From contig BPJZ01000014.1 in the NCBI GenBank assembly GCA_026004875.1, positions 32,016-96,015 on the forward strand: a DNA stretch of 64,000 nt. The letters are read 5' to 3'. Of the stretch, positions 29,361 through 39,034 are shown in pieces. The stretch is from Candidatus Poribacteria bacterium (lineage in GTDB: Bacteria; Poribacteria; WGA-4E; GCA-2687025). Every line of letters begins with the position of its first letter. The stretch's first letter is position 1. The translations under genes were made by a program, and so were the position numbers. Below the pieces are notes generated by a model. That model was not told the DNA's origin. It did no database searches and saw nothing but the letters and a program-made list of their open reading frames with translations.

Positions 29361-29369
29361 TGCTACATT
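29361..29369 (+). promoter_or_regulatory. Possible extended -10 promoter for hrcA
   Basis: TGC-TACATT (29361-29369) forms an extended -10 some 70 bases before the hrcA start. A -35 hexamer is not evident. No CIRCE inverted repeat (TTAGCACTC-N9-GAGTGCTAA) is visible in the 189-bp divergent region. Confidence 0.35.
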
Positions 29370-29440
29370 ATTAGATGCGCGATCTGGACTTCCAGCGAAC
29401 AAACGGACCGCTCATCCGAGGGCCGTTCAGGAGGGGTAGG

Positions 29441-30574
29441 ATGCCTCAAGCTCCGATTCTGCCGTTGACAGAGCGGCAGGAGCGGATTTTACAACTGATC
29501 GTCGAGCACTACATTCTGACCGGCGAGCCGGTCGGCTCCAAGACTCTGGTCAGCGAGTACAGTCTGCCGGTCAGCTCGGCGACCGTGCGCAACGAGATGG
29601 CGGAGCTGGAAGAGATCGGGCTTTTGAACCAGCCACACCGTTCGGCGGGCCGCGTGCCGACCGAACAGGCTTATCGCATCTACACCGAACGGCTCCTTCG
29701 AGAGCGGGTGGAACACCCACAGTCTTGGTGGCAGCGACTCCCGGTGGAGGTGCGCCGGAGGCTCATTGAAGAGTACCGCAACCTGACACCGGACGAGTGG
29801 GAAGAGCTGTTCGTCTCGACCTGTCACATTCTCGCCCAGCTTTCCGATTACCTGGCCGTTGTAGTGGCCGCCGAGCAGCGGGACACCGTCCTGGAGCGGC
29901 TGGACCTGGTGCCGCTGAACCGAACCCAGGTGCTGGCTGTGCTTATCCTTCGACCCGGCGTCGTTAAGCAGCGGATCGTTCGACTCGACGCTCCCTTGGA
30001 GACCTCACGAGTGGAGGCGGTCGCCCGGCTGCTCAACCAGCGCTTTGCTGGAAAGACGCTTGAGGAGATCTACCGGACGGTTCAGGAGGTGCGAACGCTC
30101 TGGGAGATGTTTGAAGGCGAAGAGCGAGAGGCGGCTATCAGTATTGCCCGCCGGACCTTTTCCGAGCGGTTCGACTGGGAGGTTTACTGGGAGGGGGCGC
30201 GCAACCTGATCGCCGTTGAAGAGATGAGCGACGCGACAACGGCGGCGGCCTTTTTCGAGACCCTCGAATCGCCAGAGACGCTCGTCGAGGCGGTCGGCGT
30301 GCCCCAGCTGGTCACCTCGCGCTCCGGAGAGCTGCACGTGCTGATCGGGACCGAAATCCCCGACGAGCGGCTGGCCCACTGCAGCGTTATCACAGCGACC
30401 TACTCCCTGGGCGGGGGATGGTACGGTGTGGTCGGCGTGCTCGGCCCGATGCGGATGCGCTACCTGAACGTGATCCCCCTGGTCGAACTCACGGCAGTGC
30501 TGTTGACCCACTTTCCGGAGCTCCACGACACGGCTCAGGCGCTGACAGCGCCGTCCACCTTGCGGAGCGGATAA
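29441..30574 (+). CDS. hrcA: Heat-inducible transcription repressor HrcA
   Basis: About 377 residues. The N-terminal winged helix has LTERQERILQLIVEHYILTGEPVGSK, LPVSSATVRNEMAELEEIGLL and HRSAGRVPTEQAYRIY, all standard HrcA motifs. The C-terminal dimerisation and inserted domains include GELHVLIGTEIPDERLAHCSVITATY and GVVGVLGPMRMRYLNVIPLVEL. HrcA normally represses groE and dnaK operons through CIRCE, with GroEL helping it fold. The ATG at 29441 has AGGAGGGG just upstream; the longer frame to 29375 lacks one. It is first of hrcA-grpE-dnaJ-prmA; dnaK is absent from the usual position. Confidence 0.95.
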   Translation: MPQAPILPLTERQERILQLIVEHYILTGEPVGSKTLVSEYSLPVSSATVRNEMAELEEIGLLNQPHRSAGRVPTEQAYRIYTERLLRERVEHPQSWWQRLPVEVRRRLIEEYRNLTPDEWEELFVSTCHILAQLSDYLAVVVAAEQRDTVLERLDLVPLNRTQVLAVLILRPGVVKQRIVRLDAPLETSRVEAVARLLNQRFAGKTLEEIYRTVQEVRTLWEMFEGEEREAAISIARRTFSERFDWEVYWEGARNLIAVEEMSDATTAAAFFETLESPETLVEAVGVPQLVTSRSGELHVLIGTEIPDERLAHCSVITATYSLGGGWYGVVGVLGPMRMRYLNVIPLVELTAVLLTHFPELHDTAQALTAPSTLRSG

Positions 30575-30618
30575 GACACCAATGAGGGATCCCTATTAGC
30601 GGGAGGAGTGAGCAGACG

Positions 30619-31257
30619 ATGGCAGATCAGGAGCCCAAGACCCAGGCGGCGACGCCGGAGCTCTCGACGGCGCAGGAAGCACTCCCGACAACCCTGGAAG
30701 AGGCCCACCGCGAGATCCTAGCGCTGCGCGAACGGGTGGCCAACCTGGAGCAGGCGGTCGCCGAACTGAAAGCCAACGAAGATCGCCTCCGACGTGCAGC
30801 GGCCCATTACGACAACCTGCGCAAACAGGCCGAACGAAAGTTAGAGGAGGAGATCCGGTACGGCGCCGAGCGCATCCTCAAAAAGTTGCTCCCCGTCAAG
30901 GACGACCTGGAACGGGCCTTGGAGGCAACGAAGGACTCCAACAACGTCGAGGCGATCCGAGAGGGCGTTCAGATGGTCCTCAAGGCCTTCGACGAGCTCC
31001 TCCAGAGCGAAGGCGTGACGCCGATCGAGGCGATCGGCAAGCCGTTCGATCCAAGGCTTCACGAGGCCTTCGCTCAACATGAGACCAGCGAGCACCCGGC
31101 TCATCACGTGATCAGCGAAGTGCGCAAAGGCTATCTGCTAAACGATCGCCTTTTGCGGCCCTCCGGTGTCCTGGTGGCCGTCCCGCCGGAGGGGGAACCG
31201 GCAGCTAAAGACCCCCAGGGCGCCCCGCCCTCCTCAAAGGATCAGCAGGAACCGTAG
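30619..31257 (+). CDS. grpE: Nucleotide exchange factor GrpE
   Basis: 212 residues. An acidic, disordered N-terminus precedes a long coiled coil (LALRERVANLEQAVAELKANEDRLRRAAAHYDNLRKQ, shown here by its heptads at residues 40-80). The head domain contains PVKDDLERALEATKDSNNVEAI, GVTPIEAIGKPFDPRLHEA and VISEVRKGYLLNDRLLRPSGVLVA, all GrpE signatures. It exchanges nucleotide on DnaK. A good GGGAGGAG site precedes the ATG. DnaK is not encoded beside it here and must be elsewhere. Confidence 0.96.
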   Translation: MADQEPKTQAATPELSTAQEALPTTLEEAHREILALRERVANLEQAVAELKANEDRLRRAAAHYDNLRKQAERKLEEEIRYGAERILKKLLPVKDDLERALEATKDSNNVEAIREGVQMVLKAFDELLQSEGVTPIEAIGKPFDPRLHEAFAQHETSEHPAHHVISEVRKGYLLNDRLLRPSGVLVAVPPEGEPAAKDPQGAPPSSKDQQEP

Positions 31258-31302
31258 AGAGTCGGCCGCGCCCAAGCCCACAGCCGGTAGAACGGAACGC
31301 TC

Positions 31303-32478
31303 ATGGCTCCACGCGACTACTACGAGGTCCTCGGCGTTCCCCGCGACGCCACCGAGGAACAGATCAAAAAGGCCTATCGCCGGCTAGCGCTGAAGTACCA
31401 TCCCGACAAGAACCCCGGCGATAAGGAGGCCGAGGAGCGCTTTAAAGAGGTCAGCGAAGCCTACCAGGTCCTCAGCAATAAGGAGCTTCGCGCCCGATAC
31501 GATCGGTACGGCCACGCCGGACTCCAGCAGGGGACCGGGGAGGGCCCCTTCCACTACACCACCGCCGACTTCATGGAGATCTTCAATCGAGTCTTTGGCG
31601 AGTTCGGCGACCTTTTTGGGATGGGCTCGCGGACGCGAGGGCGCCGGGGGAACGACATCCGCGCCGACGTGGAGCTGACCTTGGAGGAGGCCTACCGCGG
31701 CACACGGGTTACGTTGGAGATCCCGCGCAAGGAGGTCTGCGACACCTGCCAAGGCTCCGGCCTTCGGCCCGGGGCGCGACCGCGTCCCTGTCCGCAGTGC
31801 GGCGGCCGGGGACAGCTGGTCTTCCGTCAGGGATTCTTCGCCGTTCAGCAGACCTGTCCCCGATGTCAGGGCACCGGTGAGTACATCGCCGATTACTGCC
31901 CAACCTGTCGGGGTGAGGGGCGGGTCAACGACGTGGCCCGGGTGGAGGTCTCCATCCCTCCGGGCGTGGACAACAACATGATCCTTCGGCTGAATGGACA
32001 AGGCGACGCGGGCATCCAGGGGGCTCCCTCCGGCGACCTGCTGGTCGGGGTCCGCATCCGCCCGCACGAACTGTTCGAGCGGCGAGGGGACGACCTGTTC
32101 TTGGAATGGCATGTTCCGATGGTGGACGCGGCGTTGGGAACGACGGTACGGGTTCCTCTCCTCAGCGGCGAAGAGGAAGAGCTCCGCCTGCCCCCAGGAA
32201 CTCAGTCCGGAGAGATAATCACCCTGCGCGGAAAGGGGATGCCTCGACTCCAACGACACGGCCACGGCGATCTGAAAGTGCTGATTGTGGTGGATACGCC
32301 GACCCACCTTTCGCCCCAGGAACGCGAGCTCCTTGAGGAGTTTGCTCGGCTCCGGAAAAAGCAGGACGAGGCCACACGGCGCCAGGAACACCGGAACCAG
32401 CGGCGCAAACGGCGCGGCTTTTTCTCCACGATTGCGGAGCTGCTCAGCGGCGAACCAAAAGACGAACGTCATGCCTAA
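31303..32478 (+). CDS. dnaJ: Chaperone protein DnaJ
   Basis: 391 residues, a complete class I Hsp40. The J domain holds [21 protein letters not shown] and the HPD triad in [10 protein letters not shown] Gly/Phe linker ([30 protein letters not shown]) is short. The zinc region has four CxxCxG motifs: [24 protein letters not shown] and CPTCRGEG. Substrate-binding beta domains follow ([24 protein letters not shown]). It delivers clients to DnaK and stimulates its ATPase. The stop overlaps the prmA start by 8 bases. It is 45 bases from grpE with only a weak ribosome site. Confidence 0.96.
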   Translation: MAPRDYYEVLGVPRDATEEQIKKAYRRLALKYHPDKNPGDKEAEERFKEVSEAYQVLSNKELRARYDRYGHAGLQQGTGEGPFHYTTADFMEIFNRVFGEFGDLFGMGSRTRGRRGNDIRADVELTLEEAYRGTRVTLEIPRKEVCDTCQGSGLRPGARPRPCPQCGGRGQLVFRQGFFAVQQTCPRCQGTGEYIADYCPTCRGEGRVNDVARVEVSIPPGVDNNMILRLNGQGDAGIQGAPSGDLLVGVRIRPHELFERRGDDLFLEWHVPMVDAALGTTVRVPLLSGEEEELRLPPGTQSGEIITLRGKGMPRLQRHGHGDLKVLIVVDTPTHLSPQERELLEEFARLRKKQDEATRRQEHRNQRRKRRGFFSTIAELLSGEPKDERHA

Positions 32479-33355
32479 ATGGGTCCGCTTAGAGGTCCGC
32501 ACCCACCCAGAGGCTCAAGAGGCGATGGCCCATCAACTCACCGAGATGGGCGCAGAGGGTCTGGTCCTCGACTCGGACGGCTCGACGGTGTTGTTGACCG
32601 CCTACTTCCCTCTGGACGACGCTGCTGGGGAACGACTCTTGGAGGCCAAGCGTCGTCTGGATCGGCTGGAGTCGTTCGGTCTGAGGATCGCTCCAGCTCG
32701 TGTCTCCGCCCGGTTGGTCGAGTTCGACCAGTGGGACGAAAGATGGAAGTCCCATTTCAACCCTCAGCGGTTCGGCGACCGACTGTTGATTACGCCAACA
32801 TGGATCCCGGTACCGGACGATGCGCCGGAGGCGGTCGTGCTTTTGGATCCGGGAATGGCGTTTGGCACCGGTGCTCACCCATCAACCCAGCTCTGTTTAG
32901 ACTTTCTCGTCTCGTTGGACGTTCGAGGGTGGCGGGTTGCCGATGTGGGCACCGGCTCGGGGATTCTCGCAATTGCGGCGGCCAAGTTGGGCGCCCGGCA
33001 GGTCGAGGCGGTGGACATTGACCCGGATGCGGTTCAGGTGGCCCGCGAAAACGTCGAGAAAAACGCCGTCGCCTCTTGCGTGAAGCTGACAACCGGAACG
33101 ATCGAGACGCTTGTTGGGCCGTACGACCTGATCCTAATGAACATCCTGGCGGGGGTGATCTTACCGGCGCTCCCTGCTATCTGCCAGCGGCTGGCGGTGG
33201 GCGGCCTTGCCGTGCTCTCTGGGATTACCACGGCAGAGACATCAGAGGTAAAATCTGCATTGATGGCAAAGGGGCTCTCTCTGCTTCAGGAACGGCGGCG
33301 GGAGGAGTGGAGCGCTCTTCTCGTCTCCCGAGCAGAAAGTCGTTTGGAAGTTTAA
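32471..33355 (+). CDS. prmA: Ribosomal protein L11 methyltransferase PrmA
   Basis: 294 residues. The start ATG overlaps the dnaJ end by 8 bases; longer frames read back into dnaJ. The N-terminal L11-recognition domain (residues 1-85) precedes a class I methyltransferase domain. That domain has the PrmA hallmark [23 protein letters not shown]-binding [18 protein letters not shown], the acidic [10 protein letters not shown] and the NPPY-equivalent [11 protein letters not shown]. It trimethylates ribosomal protein L11. The dnaJ-prmA linkage is common in bacteria. Confidence 0.95.
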   Translation: MPKWVRLEVRTHPEAQEAMAHQLTEMGAEGLVLDSDGSTVLLTAYFPLDDAAGERLLEAKRRLDRLESFGLRIAPARVSARLVEFDQWDERWKSHFNPQRFGDRLLITPTWIPVPDDAPEAVVLLDPGMAFGTGAHPSTQLCLDFLVSLDVRGWRVADVGTGSGILAIAAAKLGARQVEAVDIDPDAVQVARENVEKNAVASCVKLTTGTIETLVGPYDLILMNILAGVILPALPAICQRLAVGGLAVLSGITTAETSEVKSALMAKGLSLLQERRREEWSALLVSRAESRLEV

Positions 33356-33412
33356 AACGGGTGACGATTCGTCTCACTTGGCGACCTCCCGAACGGCGGA
33401 AGGACAACTAGC

Positions 33413-34711
33413 ATGGACTTAGACCTGCTCTGGCGGAATCGGATTACCGCGCGCTGCGGCCGTGCTCATTTTGACGCTCCGGGGGGCGGCTACGCCTTTA
33501 GCAACGTTCTCGCCGAGGAACGGGAGCTCTCTCGGCTCAACCGTCCCGGCGACCCGGCCTCGGCCCTTTTGACGCTCTCTGTAGCCGATCCGACCTGGAA
33601 GATGCGCCGGGAGGCGATGGAAGCCGCCTTACGCTTCTACGAAGAGTGCCCGGACGCGACGCGGTACACCGACAACGCCGGAATCCGCGGCGACGGCTCC
33701 GCCGGATTCGTCCGGGACACCCACACGCTGCTGGCCGAGTATCTGAACCGGCGCTTTCCCGACGCAACCGTTGAGTTCACCGCAGACTGGGTTCAGTATT
33801 CGCCGGGGTCTATCAAGCGAGCGCTGGCCGAGTACCTTCCGACGCTCTTTTTCGACACGCAGACGGTGTTGTTGTTTCCTACCCCTGGCTATCCGGTCGT
33901 CAAGAGCCCGATGAACCGGTACGACGCGGAGGTGGTGGACGTCCCGCTCCAGCGGCGGGGCCAGCGCTGGCGGATTCCGATCGGGGTGTCGATCCCTGCA
34001 GGGCTGCAGCCGGTGCTTTACGCCAATCTGCCGCACAACCCCACGGGCACCGGTTACACAGCCAAGGAGTGGGCGGAGCTCATCGAATGGGCGCGGATCA
34101 ACGACGTCATCCTGATCGTGGACGAGGCCTATATTGACCTCTGTTATTCGCCGGAGGTGGTCAGCATCCTGACGGTTCCCGGTTGGGAGGAGTGCGCCGT
34201 CGTCCTCCAGAGCGTCAGCAAGGGCTGGAACGCGACCGGGCTGCGCTTTGGCTGGATGATCGCCCATCCGACGGTGATTCGCGCCATTCGGAAGGTCACC
34301 GACGTCAAGGACTCTGGACTCTTTGGCCCGAGCATCGCTGCAGGGCTGACCTGCCTGGCGCATCCGGAGTGGGCGGAGGAGACCCGAGCTGCTTACGAAC
34401 GGCTCCACCGACTGCTGTACGAGGGACTGCGGAAGGCCGGATTCGAAACAGCGATGCCGGACGCGGGGTTGTGTCAGTTCACGCCGGCGCCTCGCTCCGC
34501 CGACGGGGTCGTTTTTGCCGACGCTCTGGAGTGCGCCCAATGGTTTCGCAAGGAGCTTCGAATCTCCTTGATGCATTACACGGTTGAGGGGGAACCGTGG
34601 CTCCGTTGGGCGGTGACCCTCAAGCCGGTGCCTGAATGCGAGCTGCCCACCGAGGAGGCCGTCCTTGAGGAGGTCGTCCGACGGCTCCAGTCGGTCCGAT
34701 TCGAATTTTGA
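33413..34711 (+). CDS. Class I/II PLP-dependent aminotransferase
   Basis: 432 residues. The fold-type I pattern is complete: a pocket region LFPTPGYPVVKSPMNRY, NLPHNPTGTGYTAKEW with the conserved Asn, DEAYIDLCY, and the PLP-lysine motif SVSKGWNATGLRFGW (Lys270). The C-terminal substrate Arg is in PWLRWAVTL. It resembles the LL-diaminopimelate/aspartate aminotransferase group, but the N-terminal 60 residues (GGGYAFSNVLAEERELSRLNR) are atypical. Substrate is uncertain. The next gene overlaps its last 47 bases. Confidence 0.85.
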   Translation: MDLDLLWRNRITARCGRAHFDAPGGGYAFSNVLAEERELSRLNRPGDPASALLTLSVADPTWKMRREAMEAALRFYEECPDATRYTDNAGIRGDGSAGFVRDTHTLLAEYLNRRFPDATVEFTADWVQYSPGSIKRALAEYLPTLFFDTQTVLLFPTPGYPVVKSPMNRYDAEVVDVPLQRRGQRWRIPIGVSIPAGLQPVLYANLPHNPTGTGYTAKEWAELIEWARINDVILIVDEAYIDLCYSPEVVSILTVPGWEECAVVLQSVSKGWNATGLRFGWMIAHPTVIRAIRKVTDVKDSGLFGPSIAAGLTCLAHPEWAEETRAAYERLHRLLYEGLRKAGFETAMPDAGLCQFTPAPRSADGVVFADALECAQWFRKELRISLMHYTVEGEPWLRWAVTLKPVPECELPTEEAVLEEVVRRLQSVRFEF

Positions 34712-35687
34712 GGCGGAGGCCTCTTCTTTCTCTCCGGGGCGCTCCGGCGCCCGCTGGACCTCCTGGCTGATCACTCTTTTGGGACTGATCGCCCTGGGCT
34801 ATCTGTTCCGCAGCGGCGCCTGGGAAGAGGTGCGCGACGGAGTGGCCCGACTGCAGGCGTTAGACGCCGGCGTTGGATTTCTGCTCTATCTCCTTTTTGT
34901 GGGGATCAAGGCGCTTCGCTACCGGGTCCTGCTGGGCAACCTTCCTTGGAAGGTGCTCCTCCGAGCGGTAGGGCTCCACACTTTCTGGTCGAATTTGCTC
35001 CCCTTTCGCACGGGAGACGTTGCCTATCTTCTTCTACTTCGGCGGGAGGGCGCCGTCGCGCTGCGCCACGGAACCTCAGCGCTCTTGCTGGCCTCGCTCC
35101 TGGACCTCTGGTGGGTCGCCTCTGTGACCGGCGGAGCCGGTCTCCTGCTCCTCTCTCGCGGAGCGGGGCACCGCGGGACGATCGGAACGCTCAGCGGCTG
35201 GGCCGCTGGAATCTCTCTCGTGGGGGCGCTTCTGTTCCTTTTCTCTCGACAGGCAATCGAAGCGATCGGGCGGCGACTCGCTGCGGCCAAAGCCGCTCCA
35301 GACCGGCTCCGCGAACGCCTTATGGATCTCAACCAGTATCTATCCGAACGGATCGCTCCGCGCCGCCTAGGAATGCTGCTTTTGCTTTCAGGCTTCCTGC
35401 TGGGGCTTCGGTACGGCTTTCAGCTGTATCTGGTCGTCCGGATGTTCCCAGAGGTGTCTGCTGGCGCGGCGTTGTTCGCCCTCGCGTTCACCAGTTGGGT
35501 GAATCTGTTTCCGGTTCAGGGCGTTGCGAACCTTGGCTCCGTCGAGATACCCTGGGCTTGGGCGATGGCTCAGGCCGGGGTTTCCGGCCCCACGGGTCTC
35601 ACCTCTGGGTTTGCGCTGCACGGGGTCGTGTTGACCTACGCGCTCGGAATAGGCGCGCTCAGCGAACTTCTGCCGAGACGATCGTGA
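34665..35687 (+). CDS. Lysylphosphatidylglycerol synthetase-like (UPF0104/AglD) membrane protein
   Basis: Up to 340 residues with about eight membrane helices. LTxxxxGLIALGYLFRSG and GIKALRYRVLL near the N-terminus, the TFWSNLLPFRTGDVAYLLLLRREG motif and the VNLFPVQGVANLGSVEIPWAW motif are typical of the flippase-like UPF0104 family, related to the membrane domain of MprF. Such proteins are thought to flip or modify lipid-linked molecules. The start is uncertain: TTG at 34665 overlaps the aminotransferase gene and no ATG is available before the first helix. GTGA overlap joins it to the FemAB-like gene, hinting at a cell-envelope role for the pair. Confidence 0.75.
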   Translation: MRRSSDGSSRSDSNFEAEASSFSPGRSGARWTSWLITLLGLIALGYLFRSGAWEEVRDGVARLQALDAGVGFLLYLLFVGIKALRYRVLLGNLPWKVLLRAVGLHTFWSNLLPFRTGDVAYLLLLRREGAVALRHGTSALLLASLLDLWWVASVTGGAGLLLLSRGAGHRGTIGTLSGWAAGISLVGALLFLFSRQAIEAIGRRLAAAKAAPDRLRERLMDLNQYLSERIAPRRLGMLLLLSGFLLGLRYGFQLYLVVRMFPEVSAGAALFALAFTSWVNLFPVQGVANLGSVEIPWAWAMAQAGVSGPTGLTSGFALHGVVLTYALGIGALSELLPRRS

Positions 35688-36707
35688 GCCTGACCTTCAC
35701 TCCAGCAACCGACCGGGCCGAATGGGACCGCTTCCTCGGGGCGTCGGCGCTACCGATTCCGTTTGCTCACAGCGCCTGGCAGGAGGCGATCCAGCGGGCT
35801 TTTCCGTTCTACACCCCTCGTCGCTTCTGGGTCGAGCGGGACGGGGCGCCGATTGGCGGCTGGGTTGAAACGCGACTCCGCCCAGCCCCGGGCGTGCAGC
35901 TTGTCGAGGCGGGAATCTGGGGCGTTTTCGGAGGATGGATCCCGGCCCAGGCAGATTCCGACGCCGTGCTTCTCCGCGAACTGCTCCACCGTTGGGAGCA
36001 GGAGAGCGATCGGCAGGGGCGTCTGCAGGCTGCTCTGGACCCCAGCTCCAGAACAGTTCCCCCTTGCCGAGACGGTCGCGGAGAGCTGCGGCTTTCGGCT
36101 TGTGGAGCGAAAAGGCACCCATTATCTGGCCCTGCCGGAGCGTCCGGAGGAGCTCTGGCGCTCGGTCAAAGGAAGCGTACGCACCGACGTTCGAAAGGCC
36201 CAAAAGCGCGGCGTGAACGTCCGCGAAGCAACCAAAGAGAAGGACGTTCAAGCCTGCTACCGGCTCTACGTCGAGACGATGTCTCGGCTGGGGGGTTTAG
36301 CCAAGCCGCTCCGGATGGTCGCAGCGCTGAGCCGCCCGCCGCTTGGGCAGCTCTGGATCGCCGAACGGGAGGGGAGAGCGATTGCGGCGCTGTTGGCCCT
36401 GGTCCTCGCCGATCGAATAACGATCTGGCTGAACGCCAGCAACGCCGAAGGACGGCAGCTTGCGGCTAACCATCTGCTCTATTATTCGGTGCTCTCCTGG
36501 GCGATCGAAAACGGTTGCCGGCTCGCCGACTTTGGCGCCTCTCCGCCGGAGAACCGCGGACTGATCCACTTCAAGGCCTCCTGGGGAGCCGTGGAACGGC
36601 CCTTTGGAACCTTTCAGAAGGAGCTCCGACCCCTCCGTTCTGCCCTTTGGCACTTCGCCGAACCGAGACTCCGTCGCCTCTACCGGGCGGTTCAACGGCT
36701 CCGCTAG
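35684..36707 (+). CDS. FemAB/GNAT-like acyltransferase (frameshifted in this sequence)
   Basis: After repair, 340 residues. The first half has SLTFTPATDRAEWDRFLGAS, then FAHSAWQEAIQRAF and the first GNAT-like module. The second half has RKAQKRGVNVREAT, ACYRLYVETMSRLGG, GRAIAALLALVLADRITIW and ANHLLYYSVLSWAIENGC, then DFGASPPENRGLIHFKASWGA, all typical of FemAB-like (peptidoglycan bridge or exopolysaccharide/lipid aminoacylation) proteins. The frame breaks at CCCC 36040-36043; three C give LDPAPEQFPLAETV. It starts with a GTG overlapping the flippase-like gene. Substrate unknown; cell-surface glycan or lipid modification is plausible. Confidence 0.8.
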
Positions 36708-36714
36708 TCGGGCG

Positions 36715-37827
36715 TCACCCCTCGATGAGCTCCACACGGGGAGGAAAGACAAAGTTGTGGTAGGCACCGGCGATATCGGCGGCGCGGGCGTCTCCAGCGT
36801 GCACTACTACCTGATACCGGAAGCTCAGCGCCTCCCCGGCTGGGAGCGTATAGCTACCGTCACCGTCTAAGAGTCGGCGCCCCCGCTCAAAGGTACCTCT
36901 CCCGAAGACGTTGGTCGCCATCAGTCCGTAGTTCCGGACATGCCAATGGCATGGATGACGGGGGTTCTCCAGATGGTCCAAAACGGCGATTCCCAACCGG
37001 ACGCCCTCCACCGTGCCGGAGTAGTCGCACCACTGGGCCCGCTTTCCCCACGTCTCCGCCTCGTTCACTCCGCCAAAGGAGTTCTCGATCCTCCCCGTCT
37101 CCCGAACTCGAATCGGAGCGGCCACCCGAACGGAGATGATCCCGCCCTCCTTGGTGTCGCCAAAGTGCACTGGTCCTTCAGTCGCGCGAAACCGGATCGT
37201 CGCCTCGATCACCCGCCGGAACTCCGGCAGGTTGTAGACTCGCCAAACCTGATCGTTGGTGAGGACCGGCCTCCCGGCGGCGCTCTGCCAAACGGTTTCG
37301 AGGGCCACCTCTCCATACACCGGTCCAGAGACGGTCTGGAGCTTCTGCACCACGACGCGACCGGCCCGTGCGGGATGCTCCGACCAGAAGTCCTCTCCGT
37401 TTACCTCACCGTAGGCAACGTATAGGGAACGGTGGTGCACATGATCCGACGGGGCCGTCTCGGTCACCTCCTTCCCCTCCGGACCGTAAACCGGATAGAA
37501 GTGAGGACGGTAGTAGTCCGAGCCGTAGAGTAAGCGGGTGAAGGGCCGATCTCCAAGAAGCACCTCAACGGCCTCGGGCTCCTCCCGGAAGTGAACTCCG
37601 GGCAACTCAACCGAGTGCTCGTAAACGCGGAAGGTCCGAGACGCCCCGGCTTCCAGGCGCTCGACAATGAAGACTAAAGATCCCCCATCCGGCTGAGCCG
37701 GATAAGCCGCTCCGCTGGACTCGTCCACCACCCAGACTGGAGCCTCAAAAGGCATTTCAGGGACGCGCACGACCGCATGATTCCGCGAGTGCTCTCCTCC
37801 GAAGACTCGAAACCGTCTGCCGGCCAT
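36715..37827 (-). CDS. DUF6807 (PmoA-like) protein
   Basis: 370 residues, no signal peptide. A beta-rich protein with the recognisable DUF6807 motif DHVHHRSLYVAYGEVNGEDFWSE and later VHFGDTKEGGIISVRVAAPIRV, AQWCDYSGTVEG, HPCHWHVRNYGLMATNVF. Members are annotated as 'methane oxygenase PmoA' by similarity, but nothing here resembles particulate methane monooxygenase. The His-rich motif suggests a metal or sugar site. These proteins are common in sugar-degrading operons of Planctomycetes, Verrucomicrobia and Poribacteria. CGGAGGAAG precedes the start. It converges with the FemAB-like gene, 7 bases apart. Confidence 0.8.
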   Translation of the reverse strand: MAGRRFRVFGGEHSRNHAVVRVPEMPFEAPVWVVDESSGAAYPAQPDGGSLVFIVERLEAGASRTFRVYEHSVELPGVHFREEPEAVEVLLGDRPFTRLLYGSDYYRPHFYPVYGPEGKEVTETAPSDHVHHRSLYVAYGEVNGEDFWSEHPARAGRVVVQKLQTVSGPVYGEVALETVWQSAAGRPVLTNDQVWRVYNLPEFRRVIEATIRFRATEGPVHFGDTKEGGIISVRVAAPIRVRETGRIENSFGGVNEAETWGKRAQWCDYSGTVEGVRLGIAVLDHLENPRHPCHWHVRNYGLMATNVFGRGTFERGRRLLDGDGSYTLPAGEALSFRYQVVVHAGDARAADIAGAYHNFVFPPRVELIEG

Positions 37828-37974
37828 TTTCTTCCTCCGCGCGGTTGCTGTCTCAGTTTTCCAAAGCCGCCAAGTCTCGATCTTATCAAGCTCTGCGAAC
37901 GCTCACAAATCCTCCTCGTCTCACGACGGTCCCCGACGAATCCAAGGCGATCGAGAGCTCGCGGGACAACGAAA

Positions 37975-38005
37975 CAGGCCGGCCCTTCTGGAAAGGGCCG
38001 GCCTG
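37975..38005 (-). terminator. Strong terminator downstream of PhyH gene
   Basis: A perfect 13-bp stem, CAGGCCGGCCCTT (37975-37987) with AAGGGCCGGCCTG (37993-38005), and a 5-base loop. On the minus strand it is followed by TTTCGTTG. It separates the PhyH gene from the DUF6807 gene. Confidence 0.75.
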
Positions 38006-38030
38006 CCCCCAAATTACAAGGCGAAATGCC

Positions 38031-38891
38031 TTACAGCAACCCGTGCTCCTGGAGCCAGACCTTGAGGGGCACGTCCTCGTCGCGGGGGGAATAATAACCG
38101 TTGCCGCAGGTACCGTCTCCAAGCAGCTGCCGGCGGATCGGATCGCATCGTTCCAGCAGCCCTCGGGGGATGGTCATATCGTCTTTGGGCCGAAGCCACC
38201 GGTACCCGTAGCCGTAGAAGAGGACCTTCCGCGTCTGGTCGGAGAAGTTCTGTCCTCGCGCGTGCCAGAGCCGCCGATCAAAGAAGACCGCATCCCCAGG
38301 TTCAGCGAGTACCGGAACCGCCCCTTCCGGCTGAGAGACGCCGTCTTTGGGGATCTCCAGCCGATCCTGCAGGTGACTGCCGGGCACGATCCACAGATTT
38401 CCCTTGTCCGGTTCGGAGACGTCGGTCAGAAAGTAGGCGATCTTTAAGGACAGGCGCGGCCGAGGCGAGGACTCCATCTCCACATTGACCCGACCGCTGT
38501 CCTGGTGCCAGCCAAAGGTCTTTCGCGGCTGGCCTCGATCCACTTCCGGCGGCGTCACGATCAGGTGGGAGTGGTACGAGTAGATGTTCCAACCGAGAAT
38601 TCCCCACACCTTAGGGAAGGTGGTCGGCCAATCCAGCAGCTCCAAAAACAAAGAGTGCCGCCAGAGGAAGTTCGGGAAGAAGAAGTTCCGCTTCGGGTCG
38701 GCGGGGGGATGAATCGCGCGGGGGTCCCGATCGTCGTTGGGGGGATTGCGCCAAATCCAGTCCACCACCTCTTCAAGCTGCTTGACCATATCTGGAGGGA
38801 GCGCCCTCCGGACGAACAGATATCCTTGCTCCTCAAAGGTCTTCCGCTCCTCGTCGGTGAGCAGGTGCTCTAAGTGCTGAGGACCCAGCAT
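38031..38891 (-). CDS. Phytanoyl-CoA dioxygenase (PhyH)-family Fe(II)/2-oxoglutarate oxygenase
   Basis: About 286 residues. The N-terminus has LTDEERKTFEEQGYLFVRRAL, as in PhyH proteins. The iron triad is visible: the HxD motif in GWHQDSGRVNVEM and the distal His in FFDRRLWHARGQN. The 2OG-binding Arg is expected shortly after, in QTRKVLFYGYGYRWL. Start 38891 (MLGPQHLEHL) has AAGGAGG 5-7 bases upstream; the longer frame lacks one. Poribacterial genomes carry many PhyH paralogues with unknown substrates; hydroxylation of a small organic or lipid-like compound is the reasonable reading. It has its own promoter and terminator, so it is monocistronic. Confidence 0.9.
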   Translation of the reverse strand: MLGPQHLEHLLTDEERKTFEEQGYLFVRRALPPDMVKQLEEVVDWIWRNPPNDDRDPRAIHPPADPKRNFFFPNFLWRHSLFLELLDWPTTFPKVWGILGWNIYSYHSHLIVTPPEVDRGQPRKTFGWHQDSGRVNVEMESSPRPRLSLKIAYFLTDVSEPDKGNLWIVPGSHLQDRLEIPKDGVSQPEGAVPVLAEPGDAVFFDRRLWHARGQNFSDQTRKVLFYGYGYRWLRPKDDMTIPRGLLERCDPIRRQLLGDGTCGNGYYSPRDEDVPLKVWLQEHGLL

Positions 38892-38952
38892 CCGAAACCT
38901 CCTTGTCCCAATTCTTTTCAAGAGAATCCACCCAAACGTTCAGGTTTTATTT

Positions 38953-38981
38953 GTTATACCGGAACTCCGGCAACGGATCAA
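38953..38981 (-). promoter_or_regulatory. Promoter for PhyH gene
   Basis: Minus strand TTGATC (38981-38976), 17-base spacer, TATAAC (38958-38953), about 62 bases before the start codon at 38891. Confidence 0.6.
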
Positions 38982-39034
38982 CCGGAAGGTCGTCGGCAAA
39001 GAGAGGGCGCAAAGGACAGCCCCTTTGCCCGGTA

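Noticed and set aside
33629..34774. A 381-codon open frame on the minus strand
   Set aside because: Antisense to the aminotransferase gene with a conserved PLP motif on the other strand.
34946..36469. A 507-codon open frame on the plus strand
   Set aside because: Most of it is an out-of-frame reading of the flippase-like gene; its 3' part is the first half of the FemAB-like gene starting at 35684.
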